A stretch of DNA of 49,988 nt from a virus. Within the stretch, counting starts at the first letter, position 1; each line of letters begins with the position of its first letter. A program made the translations under genes and the position numbers. The notes below the pieces were generated by a model. The model did no database searches and had not been told where the DNA came from. It saw nothing but the letters and a program-made list of their open reading frames with translations. The stretch is taken from IMG/VR virus record IMGVR_UViG_3300032307_000647, positions 1 to 49,988 of that record; one strand, written 5' to 3'. Below are positions 15,101 to 19,490 of the stretch, in pieces.

Positions 15101-15888
15101 GCGGCTACGTCGACTTCGGCGTCGTCGGACCCACGTCCACGTTCCTTGATCCTAGGTTCTCCGCCACTCCGTTCGGCAACAACGGCATCAAGTCTCCCTT
15201 CATCAACATCCAGCCCGACGACGTGCTGGCTCGCATCAGGGCCAAGTACATCGACAAGGGTCTGTTGCCTGTCCATGTGGGAGAAAAGTCCCCCGGATCG
15301 TCGCTACCCGGAATGAGGAACGAGGGATGGAACTCCGGCGACATGCCGGCCATAGCCGAAGAAGCCATGAAGCAGAGGGGCATGATAAGCCCTGAAGCTC
15401 AGACTAGGACCGGATGGTCGGAAGTCGCGTCCACCTTCAAGATTGCCGGCAACTCCACCGAAGAGAGCGTCGAGATCAATCCTCAGGGCGCCATGAGCAC
15501 GCCGATGCTGTACGGAGCCAAGGCCAACGCCAGAGATGGCGGCGGCCCGTTCTTCCACGCCGGACTCAATGACCTGAACCACATTCAGGGACTCGTAGCC
15601 ATGTACTTCCCGAGAGCGGCCCTCGATCCTGCGGCCAGCGCGGCTTACATCATGAGGATGACCAATCCTCTCACCACGACGCTCGTGCACACCCCGCTGA
15701 CTAGGACCAAGGAGCAGGACATACAGTTCCGCCGAAGGGTCATGGAAGGCATCCCGCTGATGCAGATCACCGGCGCCAATGTCGCCGGAGGCGAGTCAAT
15801 CAGCGCCAACGGGGTCAAGAGGCTGGCTTACTTGATGAAACAGCGTGAAATGCTCCCCAAGATCAAACAGCAAGATGAGACCCCCTGA
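1..15888 (+). CDS. Giant polyvalent virion protein, 3' part (residues 992-6286)
   Basis: This is the larger part of a single gene that begins at 46893 and crosses the contig junction. The ATG at base 1 is an internal methionine, residue 992. The part shown here is 5,295 codons and the whole product is 6,286 residues, roughly 0.67-0.7 MDa. Visible motifs are an HEIQH zincin signature (full-length residues 2359-2363), of the type found in large phage polyvalent proteins, and an EEVQSD motif (5173-5178) preceded by a GHSRTGW segment, a layout also known from such proteins. I find no cysteine in the translation. AGG, CTA and ATA codons are abundant. The gene lies after four internal-virion-like genes and before holin and spanin genes. 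By analogy with DarB-type proteins and the 4,600-residue virion protein of Bcep22-like podophages (from memory), it is probably carried in the virion and ejected. Most of its length is unrecognised. Confidence 0.9.
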   Translation: MTGTLLAHTKQVRKAGGVYRLTGSDVPVTYRTFMPYSVEVSIKTHDSEGNPLRSPKGGILIHSVDVAAVNRRLMKTFKRPDVRALFGGNFAEFVDRFNSYVSNQSGLSGAKVPSADLFRAEFGADAEKVRDIMYEAFGGRKRKDDSFINTPADGYLGGADDPNRPFYTMRFDTLADIKVHPTSWNVHSKVQPFPYVHIQGYDGISRNFQITGFTERDMGNGRKYLKDNNGFEIYETKGGYALFDPFAIKVGVFKTAKAAIKRATAELAKVDEADKVEQSDPTINDVGHNDQTLADLEVVSDAMNRGARFHLTGVKDVVIKSMHAGKAVADHINDSIGEKVNEIGYENRPGGTETAFSQKFISLYSMLGDGAKAFDTEVEVDGTKYKIGMSDTQIVVSDPSVGYSKGTEVVGGFQNELIRIDRNWFKDLYAKDKALLQDQLSKRMAYALKVSALHKAGLIPMPTAFTKEAVSSYRAMGEVMLGGGAGSRDTRDAAISKLLEGHGKGMADLAGDIRWVMFDAGDKNKKNWSDNRPSESPNFVPNTFARGGAAITPRWETAFNSFKISSTMASDPRLKPIIEQAMAAKSPEAYAGKVGGELPLYIDITKIALGDADRDALASQLMAAGASRGAFWEFHSKASGIDDIIPALREFIAGSKLGRNESSSRNKLTRAQQLQMGEKARTPMQEGPAKEMVVGYMKSVEELAKRGGMFTKSVAGFFDSEGKLRVDAAGKKTGFVSSVAMMDINDPDVMNVASMSNLYNALKTISEDISNDPANERHKLDYVRVMALIMRITSDESMIFHEFKSLDDRNLAPGSGEIRAKTGLLAGGHSESMDFYTLPPSVAEVVTTPPGLGGIYAYNPVNVNKNTPARFAKIAEERAMHVGDSGVPAMIFGVPKYGEKYSASAIDAGGISHYVATGSQIKAFMSNVKGSAKVTTDPSSLVKTADGIIPAGATNWDGVIPALALQTFAAPGGEAKMKALIPTAQKAVEGTISSVVGWKWKGMMEAARSMARSPESVRASDITMMLKSAGAVGDNMTVLEQLMHGYIDTYSSNSDVRVAGLLRITQSLAIHENLFKAGLDADSFPVDGPAHSLLRSMDVRQTKLTPSSNKYMRMMRQFLKDGSVADVSGDYRIMERQIPGQVSQAGTTGLNVGYGVKSTDTVQQTKLMMLTGSKAIAQLDNARKDELHRLGLIGKMADGFGREFDYFEMSDAKAELNLSRFGGTRDGIITSTMPGGVAVVDRYLDMVAKSIVDGTPTFDMSAQMAIDNHIQTLNIKMSDILSHPELYAFYPQLASMPVKIRFTGDSIAAYNPEKGGSFKIDANFLLEDRLSERLAITGRDEPAKWKDQLSRYFSPEARNERFRRVILHEIQHAIVNAENMIPLVYPSMIDSELVVGTAANIKEPRMAAHTIAALSPNLPVVLGGSDLAPIGGSTQSLITPGGYGDKAFFEAVDKKLIAKMDAMYASSLKLLSFSQRGMDYVIDPLDPTAIKSALSKIVDAPMSIDLMRRVVPNQKLLINKMMAKIGGAYDIISATLSEADRDSAMLRIEAMSELLSAHEAQLDAYAQLIPKYDPAAALKASDSMFWKINDINNDTANFVEYLQGITGVDYDREFGVLKAEVTAGIKISQAKMQMNAGAASMTPESLSKLTTLVYSDLSNLLYSGDLNEFMANTTMARSRMGEAELANAAFPQPQPLHQTMVALARYMDDNYNTRFFGNDAPKLMMIGGSAGSEQMNVSPFGKASENLFRGGVRMMARATLLSHYVSSVNEDIAKYGKLMFTSRGWKIGEDGMPVYVHEVGTLTGAQSALEGFGGAARNLAFNVEGAIRKKTENKGYRVFENVGETFGNFTGSERQANTNLKPIADLIQENDFMPSTEAVHSGPGGTIPFLGGLTSDGKSVTIQDVAKAMGAVVVVEDTIGYRSEVMNALYNSSRRGIPDVISAEKLVDTFKAAGVPDSDIASARLTEIQNKFRGSDLSVGELIDLVAVLHEVPIITSYKGGDSIKSVLVRMLGGSDVSSEMRKLYDYATKENGAYAEVMRSYINWVVGKQTGRNPLTSIFKARIDTAGEGASAGRFFLMDAVKNSILFDWNSSDNIARMIGKENGQKVVDRIVARLIAKYPDANPSHSTGLENLLLKEDTLMSIGTDVSGWEAKERAKVEYLLRFTTRLEKLLMHLTPMADKLAAKLERSIKTGDMLMDNSERSDKMMKLVEEFYSSALEEGLADVLSTSALASGPDGAFQTTREIYRKLEGNRSYTSNQPHESVLKRGYGYAGDSLAAGHMVFHGLIGGANHAFKESAYIGGMMSGMVGTMLFPEGKDAYDSVSAKLLARAYPGMDFSPGSDVPASVEIRRDGTTRSVLRGIGRHTTGEPKEEVSLASALSNIEGKNALRAITNQTDQPAYLLNAVAAQRVLMVKAKALLDYIAKFEGEPGIEYKMRLIKGSSSINASDLETAFSSPELLGILQGADIGPQLVKAKGLLSIAESVNQGAHNIGAGGIVALDQGFWEMPIAIDRDYAGGYKPLAQAAMVRAYTRGGAKKNFVVSSVVEALGSALSSQEALVINNLIGKDTSREGKIAASEPVRVMARTIAIGANLLSETDMYDSPVFLDYASPSFETAMEKRRMPKISRALARAAKSLEGEYDDLADNSYYIARNNYSGGGLHYVLSKGFVNDGFLRRVALSMDGTTLLAAASQILSTATEYDNNKALGSKLRRFVQKDWMPFRWDIGSDIEYAAFSDQMKRDAVTLSASVAASLGAMAIPSMRYPLLGDHRLSSSTSPGAFKDLMEMAKQPDGNFPDEAARDRVESMIHGAMNGMPNGMSMDAMKQLSVLTGLTFLQRQLFDKLGTQFSAKEKLAIEAAVHHAASMMDVVESYDIDPIIVSRKLAPGADPTIPWNWGKISSGVNSASYVANKNKLQYDLFRRAVRSQMDMFSMSQYPARITGMLKDLAQVPGYKRTFKRNSMNGSYSRSEGNVRLVSGIRGDSPHGVSRGGDSGSPTMKLNPEMLEGVSEDESYTHLNTYAGKGVYSSELDGYLPVGEGVSFSGIYAMPSEYEGGVVGALFNMADPIDLIDMDPPEQPGIVQVDVGAAGKSALSESVIRAFVSDTIISQAQRAGAETIEVAPAGVQLSYGGAGTAEFSGKLSHETMDVATAQVHGRGMRTISKTSYQNIHSGRSKKPLLIHGDGGLMGFSGITTGKDDRGGTGYLGDPHRAGEFATKKGYAWKRLPDGRIMINITGDHLGYKVDDMMKRPGRVGYGFSLAEGVGYDPNTGLVIPSNLYSQIVTADYLEAFGHPMAAAFTQKDPAMMQAYIDAAIRDKRGYHHTRGKIPESMQILEKLSTSISGRMGTDVFKEFISDRNIALERRASHAASINEVMAPSSYTTLILPAGMKTEDLAAVLMSIHADPLVGAAIIDGSKRDRGQRAVFEFQLGDHFSGDRNQRGTYRGAYTGKTVIPHASTGPYSRGALVGLKDSVNVAVSQDGHLWSDVYAAASRMLSQDGGYFLPDTERTLSMNGDTGLAITKLFPGRPDLLANAWDTKAGHGIKVWKRSGPKNDPNFRAYVVELNQPSAIAPEGGLVIGKKAVAFKTEAEAIAYSNKVATHATSASTIRALAGNDFRIVDRPKEGGSDKFAPDASVSEIQRVTPQTGRAFQEALEGTGLYRVGDLDEAMSIADARKLGKALGRNAHIEFDTPPVQLRQITGKTMGELESVVRQKLNFGLPQGAMNFASKAMNAIMRGLPPNNRDFTHLTGSDWMNLLKKNGVSKDEIRQTGLGHLLLNSAAVKLSRQDLAEFLAGTYPSLTKSQPAFYGMHAAQQLAAMGAPETESVRGMRGTFVPPYIHDARLQSRANQFHALNAIFEMRDKLDLRVSTSTSDSFKAKAATLQAVMESKLVDFAKVIGVPEELLAETKELKSVLYQALTDATNEQKPFATYDMRGLEMSRFDINDKIKALASDAADGALFSELGDIGPYVRTLMGSDLPKQATTHTVKMHEAAVSDSLKTDYGYGSGLSDVMGQVMHSYGSFPYTSYISGVYENHHQSIVRYGDKKEVASMKAYIKEINDELTRRRRDHAAAPSDANSQRIAALESMKQTAERVLYVRSALAVQLSKESSRRHGTHFDHGMPPGTGMSGAGGAYELGHSRTGWGMMTSALGLDGFATIMGVDKNGELPLGFRREPIALLEEVQSDVFQHVDFFGAYQDDKLFLPIDAKEIESMGRSSELAALVADHAKLLALSDKAEEGAIAQLKNIIGRAGRGMPSTGTRTFDRLSAKLFLDQTDLFQKSMMHEAMPALLKNTGRKVKVSDNIKASIARMTNGMVSPSEIFVFEFDHELIDLVRSFGEISRTSVDANVFEFIQQRALENVRGAKHADPSVPTHPRAAEMKAKMIRDLEAGNLTSVIREQLKISESIIHRGVEALRSQGYDALRNEVRSMDTMGIRGSTYNFVKALDKLGSNSSEIGNIVASHVARAMVKDEQLAMQMAAYIDGTGAVDYEGLVDRTIERIRKDYGDSKSYIGKAVLVILDEMKRMPSEARPHSTANTGFANVKTASNNPYADRFHNAAIAIDRTLSDAEISDIASNLPPIKDANGDVVYARVDGKGFVIGNSGNTFRTFKDQMDFVTFIRDARKSGATSDDITIMVAPYHRHAGTAAGDFAKNVVEVFSAMSGGPKFLQMAEAKQVEIAGLRKEVKETFSPSDSGSVKTPKGDKTIYPEAIPFVRDGFYKSTQLMLNVLDSMNHGMHGVGILDATYQLQRGGGLAEPQGWLKIGGGKGWILSIEELFDDVRDGTKFVSGGLLAYEKKTGNPANGPDGPHGGFLHRLATMNIESELGTSADSIRFSHNGIERNLHGHLQLALRQLNLTAQNYFPTEWTAKFEKLINDMNDPFRSVMGRPHQYEGNKSIAIPQRSSGPDRIALKIGEQGGLFAVAGPSGESAGWGYITNYGLPSYALELIAPGSTADWRANYSLDLFERPQINTDGSWLVLTDKSGRTIDKIDQSQATPRQLEAFRERFLQLSQYKGRNWMVGTFLKEFGPAGGYVDFGVVGPTSTFLDPRFSATPFGNNGIKSPFINIQPDDVLARIRAKYIDKGLLPVHVGEKSPGSSLPGMRNEGWNSGDMPAIAEEAMKQRGMISPEAQTRTGWSEVASTFKIAGNSTEESVEINPQGAMSTPMLYGAKANARDGGGPFFHAGLNDLNHIQGLVAMYFPRAALDPAASAAYIMRMTNPLTTTLVHTPLTRTKEQDIQFRRRVMEGIPLMQITGANVAGGESISANGVKRLAYLMKQREMLPKIKQQDETP
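4102..4116 (+). other. Second zinc-metallopeptidase motif (HEIQH) of the giant protein
   Basis: These codons encode H-E-I-Q-H, full-length residues 2359-2363, in the context VILHEIQHAIV. The hydrophobic residues before HE and after the second H match the helix of zincin peptidases. The LHEIQHAI form is characteristic of phage polyvalent-protein peptidase domains. The third zinc ligand is not obvious by eye; acidic residues follow in the next hundred positions. Proteolysis of itself or of a host protein is inference. Confidence 0.65.
12544..12561 (+). other. EEVQSD motif domain of the giant protein
   Basis: These codons encode E-E-V-Q-S-D, full-length residues 5173-5178, in the context IALLEEVQSDVFQ. 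About 50 residues upstream is GHSRTGW, and about 100 residues downstream is a helix containing HEAMPALL. The order H-x-R, then EE(I/V)QSD, then a helix with a P-L/LP element recurs in large polyvalent proteins of phages and mobile elements. The biochemical function of that domain is not established as far as I know, so none is assigned. Confidence 0.5.
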
Positions 15889-16219
15889 TGCCGACATATC
15901 GAGCATGGCCAAGGACTCGCTGATCTCAGCGACACTTGGCGGCGCGGCGATGGTGGCGCGCATGCTCCTCAGCGACGAGCCGTTGTCGTTGGGATGGATA
16001 ATACGACGCGGATCCGCGGCGATGATAACCGCATCCATCGTGGGCCTAGTCGCTCAGGATTATATCCAGAGCAAGGGCGCGCTGTACGCTTCCATTGGAG
16101 CGGCCGGAGCTGTCGCACCAGAGATCATGGAGTACCTCATCAAGTATGTCCGCGCCAGAGGCGACAAAGAGATATCTCATGCGACACGAAAACAAACCAA
16201 CCGCAAACGACGCAAGTAA
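15875..16219 (+). CDS. Holin, LydA / superfamily III-like
   Basis: A 114-residue membrane protein that probably forms the inner-membrane lesion starting lysis. Three hydrophobic stretches are visible at about residues 15-32, 44-62 and 69-84, followed by a very basic tail (KQTNRKRRK). The central segment, with RRGSAAMITASIVG and a later GAAGAVAPEIMEYL, resembles LydA-type holins, where a hydrophobic hairpin precedes a conserved E-x-x-E/Y helix. The start at 15875 overlaps the giant gene's stop by 14 bases; an in-frame ATG at 15905 would give 104 residues. A spanin-like gene overlaps its 3' end, forming a lysis cassette directly behind the virion genes. Assignment rests on topology, context and general sequence resemblance. 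Confidence 0.7.
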   Translation: MRPPDADISSMAKDSLISATLGGAAMVARMLLSDEPLSLGWIIRRGSAAMITASIVGLVAQDYIQSKGALYASIGAAGAVAPEIMEYLIKYVRARGDKEISHATRKQTNRKRRK

Positions 16220-17237
16220 CCTGCTGTGGGCAACCTCGCTGATACTATCCATGGCCGCATCTTGTGCGGTCTATACAAGCTTTGTCGTTCAGTCGGTCTT
16301 GACCTCTCTGCGGTCAAGGGACGCGATGGTCGTCCTCCTGACTCCGGACGGGATCGCAAGCGACGACAAGAAGCTCGAGCAAAACCTAAACGCCGCGCAA
16401 AGAGCACTCGAGGTAAGCGCTGACGTCTCCTTGGCCCTGACGATAGCCTGCATCATAGTGGCCTGCGGGCTTATGATAAGGGTCTGGAAAAACTGGATGA
16501 AGTACTCCTCCATGCTTTGTCTTTTCGCCCTGATCGGGTGCGCTAGCAAGCCCGATAAGCTACCCGACGCTCAGCCGGCCCCAAAGGGCGTTGAGCTCGA
16601 CAAGGTGGGCAAGGATCTGGATGTCATCGACTCTCGGGTCGCCGCGGCCGTAAGTGTGGCTCGGGAGGCTAACACGGCGGGCAAGCCGGCCGTCGTCGAG
16701 TCCGAGCTGTCGGTGGCGTCCTCCTATCTTCCCAAGGCATCAGAAGGAGATCTGGCGTTCGCTCGCCAGCGATCTGAAAAGGCGACGCCGGCCGAGTACG
16801 AAGCTCAGCGCAAGAAGGCCGCAGAGAAACAGAAGGCCCTTGAAGCTGAGTGGTCTAACCTTGAGAAGCAGGTCGCCGCGAACAAGGCGGCCCTCGCCGC
16901 GCGCGACGCCCGGATAGCCGAGCTCGTGGCCGAGCTGGATCGGGTAAAGAAGGAGGCATCTGCCAACCTGTGGAGTATGGCTGGCGTGGCCGTGGCGGTA
17001 GCTGGCGCGCTCGCTACGGCGTTTTTCAGCCCAAAGGCTGGCATCCCCCTCATTATGTGCGGAGCCGCCCTAGGAGCCTTCCCGTTCGTGGTGGACTCCG
17101 AGTTCTTCCCTTGGCTGGCCGGCGGCTCCATGGCCTGCCTGTGCCTGCTCGGGCTTTGGTACGCTTATGACTGGGTTAGGGACAGGACCAAGGCCAGCCC
17201 GCCCATTGACACGGACCGACCCCACAAACAGGATTAA
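16179..17237 (+). CDS. Membrane lipoprotein with coiled coil, candidate u-spanin with N-terminal extension
   Basis: The frame encodes 352 residues in three blocks. Residues 1-106 carry two transmembrane segments (about 15-38 and 84-101). Met107 (codon at 16497) begins a lipoprotein signal: a basic residue, a short hydrophobic run and an LIGC lipobox with Cys121. Residues 205-260 form a charged Ala/Glu/Lys/Arg coiled coil, followed by three hydrophobic segments near 266-283, 287-305 and 312-330. Read from 16497, the 246-residue product has lipid anchor, periplasmic helix and C-terminal membrane anchor, which is the layout of unimolecular spanins that fuse outer and inner membranes. No stop separates the upstream block, so either one fused protein is made or two products arise from one frame. 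The start at 16179 overlaps the holin gene by 41 bases. Confidence 0.55.
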   Translation: MRHENKPTANDASNLLWATSLILSMAASCAVYTSFVVQSVLTSLRSRDAMVVLLTPDGIASDDKKLEQNLNAAQRALEVSADVSLALTIACIIVACGLMIRVWKNWMKYSSMLCLFALIGCASKPDKLPDAQPAPKGVELDKVGKDLDVIDSRVAAAVSVAREANTAGKPAVVESELSVASSYLPKASEGDLAFARQRSEKATPAEYEAQRKKAAEKQKALEAEWSNLEKQVAANKAALAARDARIAELVAELDRVKKEASANLWSMAGVAVAVAGALATAFFSPKAGIPLIMCGAALGAFPFVVDSEFFPWLAGGSMACLCLLGLWYAYDWVRDRTKASPPIDTDRPHKQD

Positions 17238-17265
17238 CCCGTTGGTTGTAGATCGCGTGTGAGGT

Positions 17266-17299
17266 GCCTGCCGAAGGCTTAAAGCTGGATTACTCCAGC
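17266..17299 (-). terminator. Hairpins at the convergent junction of late and early operons
   Basis: The 71 bases between the spanin-like gene (plus) and tRNA-Gln (minus) hold two small hairpins: GCCT/AGGC at 17266-17278, and GCTGGA/TCCAGC with a four-base loop at 17284-17299. On the minus strand the second is followed by TTTAA. This is a plausible site for ending both convergent transcripts, but the T tract is short and stability was not calculated. Confidence 0.4.
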
Positions 17300-17308
17300 G
17301 CCTCAACG

Positions 17309-17379
17309 AAGTCTCGCGGGGAGTCGAACCCCGACAAGGAGAACCAAAATCTCCTGTGCTACCATTACACCACGAGACC
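17309..17379 (-). tRNA. tRNA-Gln (anticodon TTG)
   Basis: A complete 71-base cloverleaf. The acceptor pairs GGTCTCG with CGAGACT, ending in a G-U pair. The D stem is GTGT/GCAC, the anticodon stem GGAGA/TCTCC around loop TTTTGGT, and the T stem CGGGG/CCCCG with loop TTCGACT. The anticodon is TTG, reading CAA and, less well, CAG. CCA is not encoded. It is the last gene of the minus-strand operon, six bases from tRNA-Leu. Confidence 0.93.
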
Positions 17380-17385
17380 GACGAG

Positions 17386-17466
17386 TGCCCGGAGAGGGAT
17401 TCGAACCCTCACGCCTTGCGGCGCCAGAACCTAAATCTGGTGTGTCTGCCGTTCCACCATCCGGGC
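17386..17466 (-). tRNA. tRNA-Leu (anticodon TAG)
   Basis: An 81-base class II tRNA with a compact variable arm. The acceptor GCCCGGA pairs perfectly with TCCGGGC and the discriminator base is A. The anticodon stem CCAGA/TCTGG encloses TTTAGGT, giving anticodon TAG, which reads CTA. The T loop is TTCGAAT. CCA is not encoded. It begins five bases after the stop of the adjoining 142-codon gene, so it is probably cut from the same transcript. CTA is common in the late virion genes. Confidence 0.95.
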
Positions 17467-17471
17467 AAGGT

Positions 17472-17900
17472 TCAGTTGCTGAAGGCCTTGAGGAGGGCGT
17501 GGATCGCCTTCTTCGCCTTGAGCTTCGCCTTGCGGTCAGGGCCGCTGACGACCTTCGCCGGCTTGGGAGCCTGCGGAGCGGCGGCTCCGTAGACAGCCGG
17601 GTCGAGGCCGAGGGTGCGGGAGAAGCGGATCGCTCCGATCTCGCGCATCACGCCGCGACGGATGAGGTCGGAGACGTTGATCTTTTCCTCACGGCAGGTG
17701 AGGATGATCTCCTTGTAGAGCGAGGCCGGGACAGCGGCGGAGAGGACGCCGTGCACGGACTTGCCATAGCCCATGCCGAGGTTCGTCTTCTTGCCGTTGA
17801 GCTTGGTCTTGCCCGTGGCGCAGATGCGCTTGGTGGCGCGAGCCTTGCCGGTTCCGCGGATGGCGAAACCTTCGTTGTTGTTGTTGGTGTTGTGGATCAT
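17472..17900 (-). CDS. Basic protein with possible ribbon-helix-helix segment
   Basis: A 142-residue, Lys/Arg-rich early protein that I do not recognise. It starts with an Asn-rich stretch. Residues around 55-90 (VPASLYKEIIL, then NVSDLIRRGVMREI) have the strand-helix-turn-helix pattern of Arc/CopG-like ribbon-helix-helix proteins. The C-terminus is a basic, Ala/Lys-rich tail. DNA binding is therefore plausible but unproven. The leader before the ATG is rich in A and C with no Shine-Dalgarno sequence. It sits between tRNA-Arg upstream and tRNA-Leu downstream in the same transcription direction. Confidence 0.65.
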   Translation of the reverse strand: MIHNTNNNNEGFAIRGTGKARATKRICATGKTKLNGKKTNLGMGYGKSVHGVLSAAVPASLYKEIILTCREEKINVSDLIRRGVMREIGAIRFSRTLGLDPAVYGAAAPQAPKPAKVVSGPDRKAKLKAKKAIHALLKAFSN

Positions 17901-17933
17901 GTGTGGATGATGTGTGGTTGGGTGGAAAGGAAA

Positions 17934-18005
17934 TGGCCCCGCTAGGAATCGAACCTAGATTAAGCGTTTAGGAAACGCCTGTCCTATCCGTTGAACGACG
18001 AGGCC
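17934..18005 (-). tRNA. tRNA-Arg (anticodon CCT)
   Basis: A 72-base cloverleaf. The acceptor GGCCTCG pairs with CGGGGCC through one T-G pair. The anticodon stem GGCGT/ACGCT encloses TTCCTAA, giving anticodon CCT, which reads AGG. The T stem is CTAGG/CCTAG with loop TTCGATT, and the discriminator is A. CCA is not encoded. It lies seven bases downstream of the ERF gene. AGG is a major arginine codon of the giant and internal-virion genes but rare in the early genes around this tRNA. Confidence 0.95.
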
Positions 18006-18012
18006 AGATGGT

Positions 18013-18729
18013 TTAGTAGGGGACGTCGTCGCCGATCTCAGGCGACGTGGAGCCCGGGCCGGACTTGGCCTTCTTGTACTCGTCGAGGGCGGCACGGAGG
18101 TTGAGATCCGCGTCAGAGATGCCCTTGTCGCCGTACGGCTGGGGGAACCACTTGTCGGCGTACCAGTCGAGGCTGTTAGCCGGGAGCTGGCCAAGGGTCT
18201 GGCCCTTGTTCTTGCCGAAGTGGAGAGCGACGTTGCGCCACTCGCCCTGCACCGCGCTGGGAGCCTGCTTGGGCTTGGCCGGAGCGTCGTAGGACGGCTT
18301 GGCCGGAGCACCATAGGTCTGGGCGGGCTGGATCACGGCGGCCTGACCATCGTCATCCTCGGCGGCCGTGAACGTGATGGCGCTCAGGGCGTACCGGCGA
18401 AGGTAGCTATAGATGGAGCCGGCCTTCTGCGCGTCGATCTTCTCCGGGTCGGTGGGGATCTGCGCGCTGAACTCGAGCTGATCGCCGCTGACGTGCAACA
18501 GGATCGTGCGGATGCCGATGTGGCTACCGATCGAGTCCGGGTGCTGGATGATGGTCCAGCCGTGCTTGGCGAACGTTCCCTTGATCGCATCAATGTGCGA
18601 GCCGAGGGTGGCGTACTTGTTGCGGTAGTGCGGGTTGAGGGCGTCGAACTTCGGCGCCGCGACTTCGCTGATAGCCTTGACCAGAGCCGCGGAAGCGACG
18701 GCGCTGAGCTTGTTGTTGGTATTATCCAT
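18013..18729 (-). CDS. ERF-family single-strand annealing protein
   Basis: A 238-residue recombination mediator that anneals complementary single strands. The N-terminal ERF core is clear: NPHYRNKYATLGS near residues 32-44, then SGDQLEF near 81-87, and GSIYSYLRRYALS with AEDDDGQ near 104-129, matching the family's GS-x-x-Y-x-R-RYAL and E-DDDG blocks. A Pro/Ala-rich linker (about 133-160) leads to a small C-terminal domain with FGKNKGQTLGQLP and LDWY (171-190), a module also attached to other phage recombination proteins and nucleases. It pairs functionally with the PD-(D/E)XK exonuclease at 23271-24137 in the same operon. Arginine is encoded almost only by CGN codons, unlike the late genes. 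Initiation is at ATG 18729 behind a TTCCACCC leader. Confidence 0.88.
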   Translation of the reverse strand: MDNTNNKLSAVASAALVKAISEVAAPKFDALNPHYRNKYATLGSHIDAIKGTFAKHGWTIIQHPDSIGSHIGIRTILLHVSGDQLEFSAQIPTDPEKIDAQKAGSIYSYLRRYALSAITFTAAEDDDGQAAVIQPAQTYGAPAKPSYDAPAKPKQAPSAVQGEWRNVALHFGKNKGQTLGQLPANSLDWYADKWFPQPYGDKGISDADLNLRAALDEYKKAKSGPGSTSPEIGDDVPY

Positions 18730-18737
18730 GGGTGGAA

Positions 18738-18893
18738 TTAGTTGGTTTTGGTGAACTTGGAGAGGAAGTTGCGGATGATGGCCGTGGTGAGCGCGCTGGT
18801 CGTGCGGTACTCGCTGGATTTGGAGACCTTGATCAGCGTCTTAACTTCGGCCGGAGTGAGTCGGACAGTAAGGAAGTGGCGCTTAGGAAGCAT
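18738..18893 (-). CDS. Small ribbon-helix-helix-like protein
   Basis: A 51-residue protein starting at ATG 18893, which overlaps the end of the upstream gene by 11 bases; longer in-frame starts would run further into that gene. The sequence RHFLTVRLTPAEVKTLIKVSKSS followed by TTSALTTAIIRNFL in outline gives a basic strand and two helices, as in Arc/CopG-type regulators. It is probably a small DNA-binding protein, but the target is unknown and the fold call is tentative. Confidence 0.55.
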   Translation of the reverse strand: MLPKRHFLTVRLTPAEVKTLIKVSKSSEYRTTSALTTAIIRNFLSKFTKTN

Positions 18894-19188
18894 CGTCGGC
18901 GGCGTTGTCGGCCTTCTCCCAGTCAGCGATAAGCTGAGCACCGGAGTTGTCGATAGTATTGAAGCGGATGGCGTCGCGCATCTGGCGTCCGATCAGGCGG
19001 AGCTCGGCGAGCTTTACGACAAGCTTGTCCATGTCCTCGATGATCTTCTGCTGTTCGGCGACGACCTTGCTGACTCGTTCGTTGAGGAGGTGGTAGCTCT
19101 CCTGAGCGTTGGCGAGCTCAGCGCGGGTGGCCATGAGCTGGTTGTTGGTGTGGAGCGCGTTGAGCGCGTTATTGATGATGTCGTCCAT
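18883..19188 (-). CDS. Coiled-coil early protein of unknown function
   Basis: A 101-residue protein starting MDDIINNAL at 19188, behind a CCTTTCCAC leader. The middle is a heptad-like helix with LLNERVSKVVAEQQKIIEDM and then KLVVKLAEL, indicating a coiled coil. An upstream in-frame methionine would add a proline-rich extension across the leader and is less likely. The start of the next gene overlaps its 3' end. I do not recognise a family. Confidence 0.6.
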   Translation of the reverse strand: MDDIINNALNALHTNNQLMATRAELANAQESYHLLNERVSKVVAEQQKIIEDMDKLVVKLAELRLIGRQMRDAIRFNTIDNSGAQLIADWEKADNAADDAS

Positions 19189-19222
19189 GTGGAAAGGGTG
19201 CCCCCTTTCGGGGGCCGGTTGG

Positions 19223-19450
19223 TTAGGCCTTCTTGGCGTTGATGATCGCTTCAAGGGCGGCGACGCGCTGGTGGAGATCCTCGACCGCGGCCACAGTTGC
19301 GTTGTGGATGCGGATCATCTCGGGCATGTCCTCCTCGGGGTTGACCTCGGAGTGGCGCTTGCCGAGCACCGCGATGAACGGGTCGTGAGCTTCCTTGATG
19401 ATGTTGTGGATCTCCTCGCGGGAGAGCACTTTGGTGGGTTTGATGTACAT
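19223..19450 (-). CDS. Small early protein of unknown function
   Basis: A 75-residue protein beginning MYIKPTKVLSREEI at 19450. It is mostly helical in appearance and ends in a short coiled-coil-like stretch (AAVEDLHQRVAALEAII). The leader before the ATG is about 40 bases of A/C-rich sequence containing TAATTTCCCACC, a motif shared with other genes of this operon. No function is assigned. Confidence 0.6.
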   Translation of the reverse strand: MYIKPTKVLSREEIHNIIKEAHDPFIAVLGKRHSEVNPEEDMPEMIRIHNATVAAVEDLHQRVAALEAIINAKKA

Positions 19451-19490
19451 GACGTGTGGTTGTTTGTTGGTTTGGTTTTCCGGTGGGAAA

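Noticed and set aside
1-15888. A complete 5,295-residue gene starting at base 1
   Set aside because: The frame is open upstream through the overlapping right end. The ATG at base 1 is internal and the true start is at 46893.
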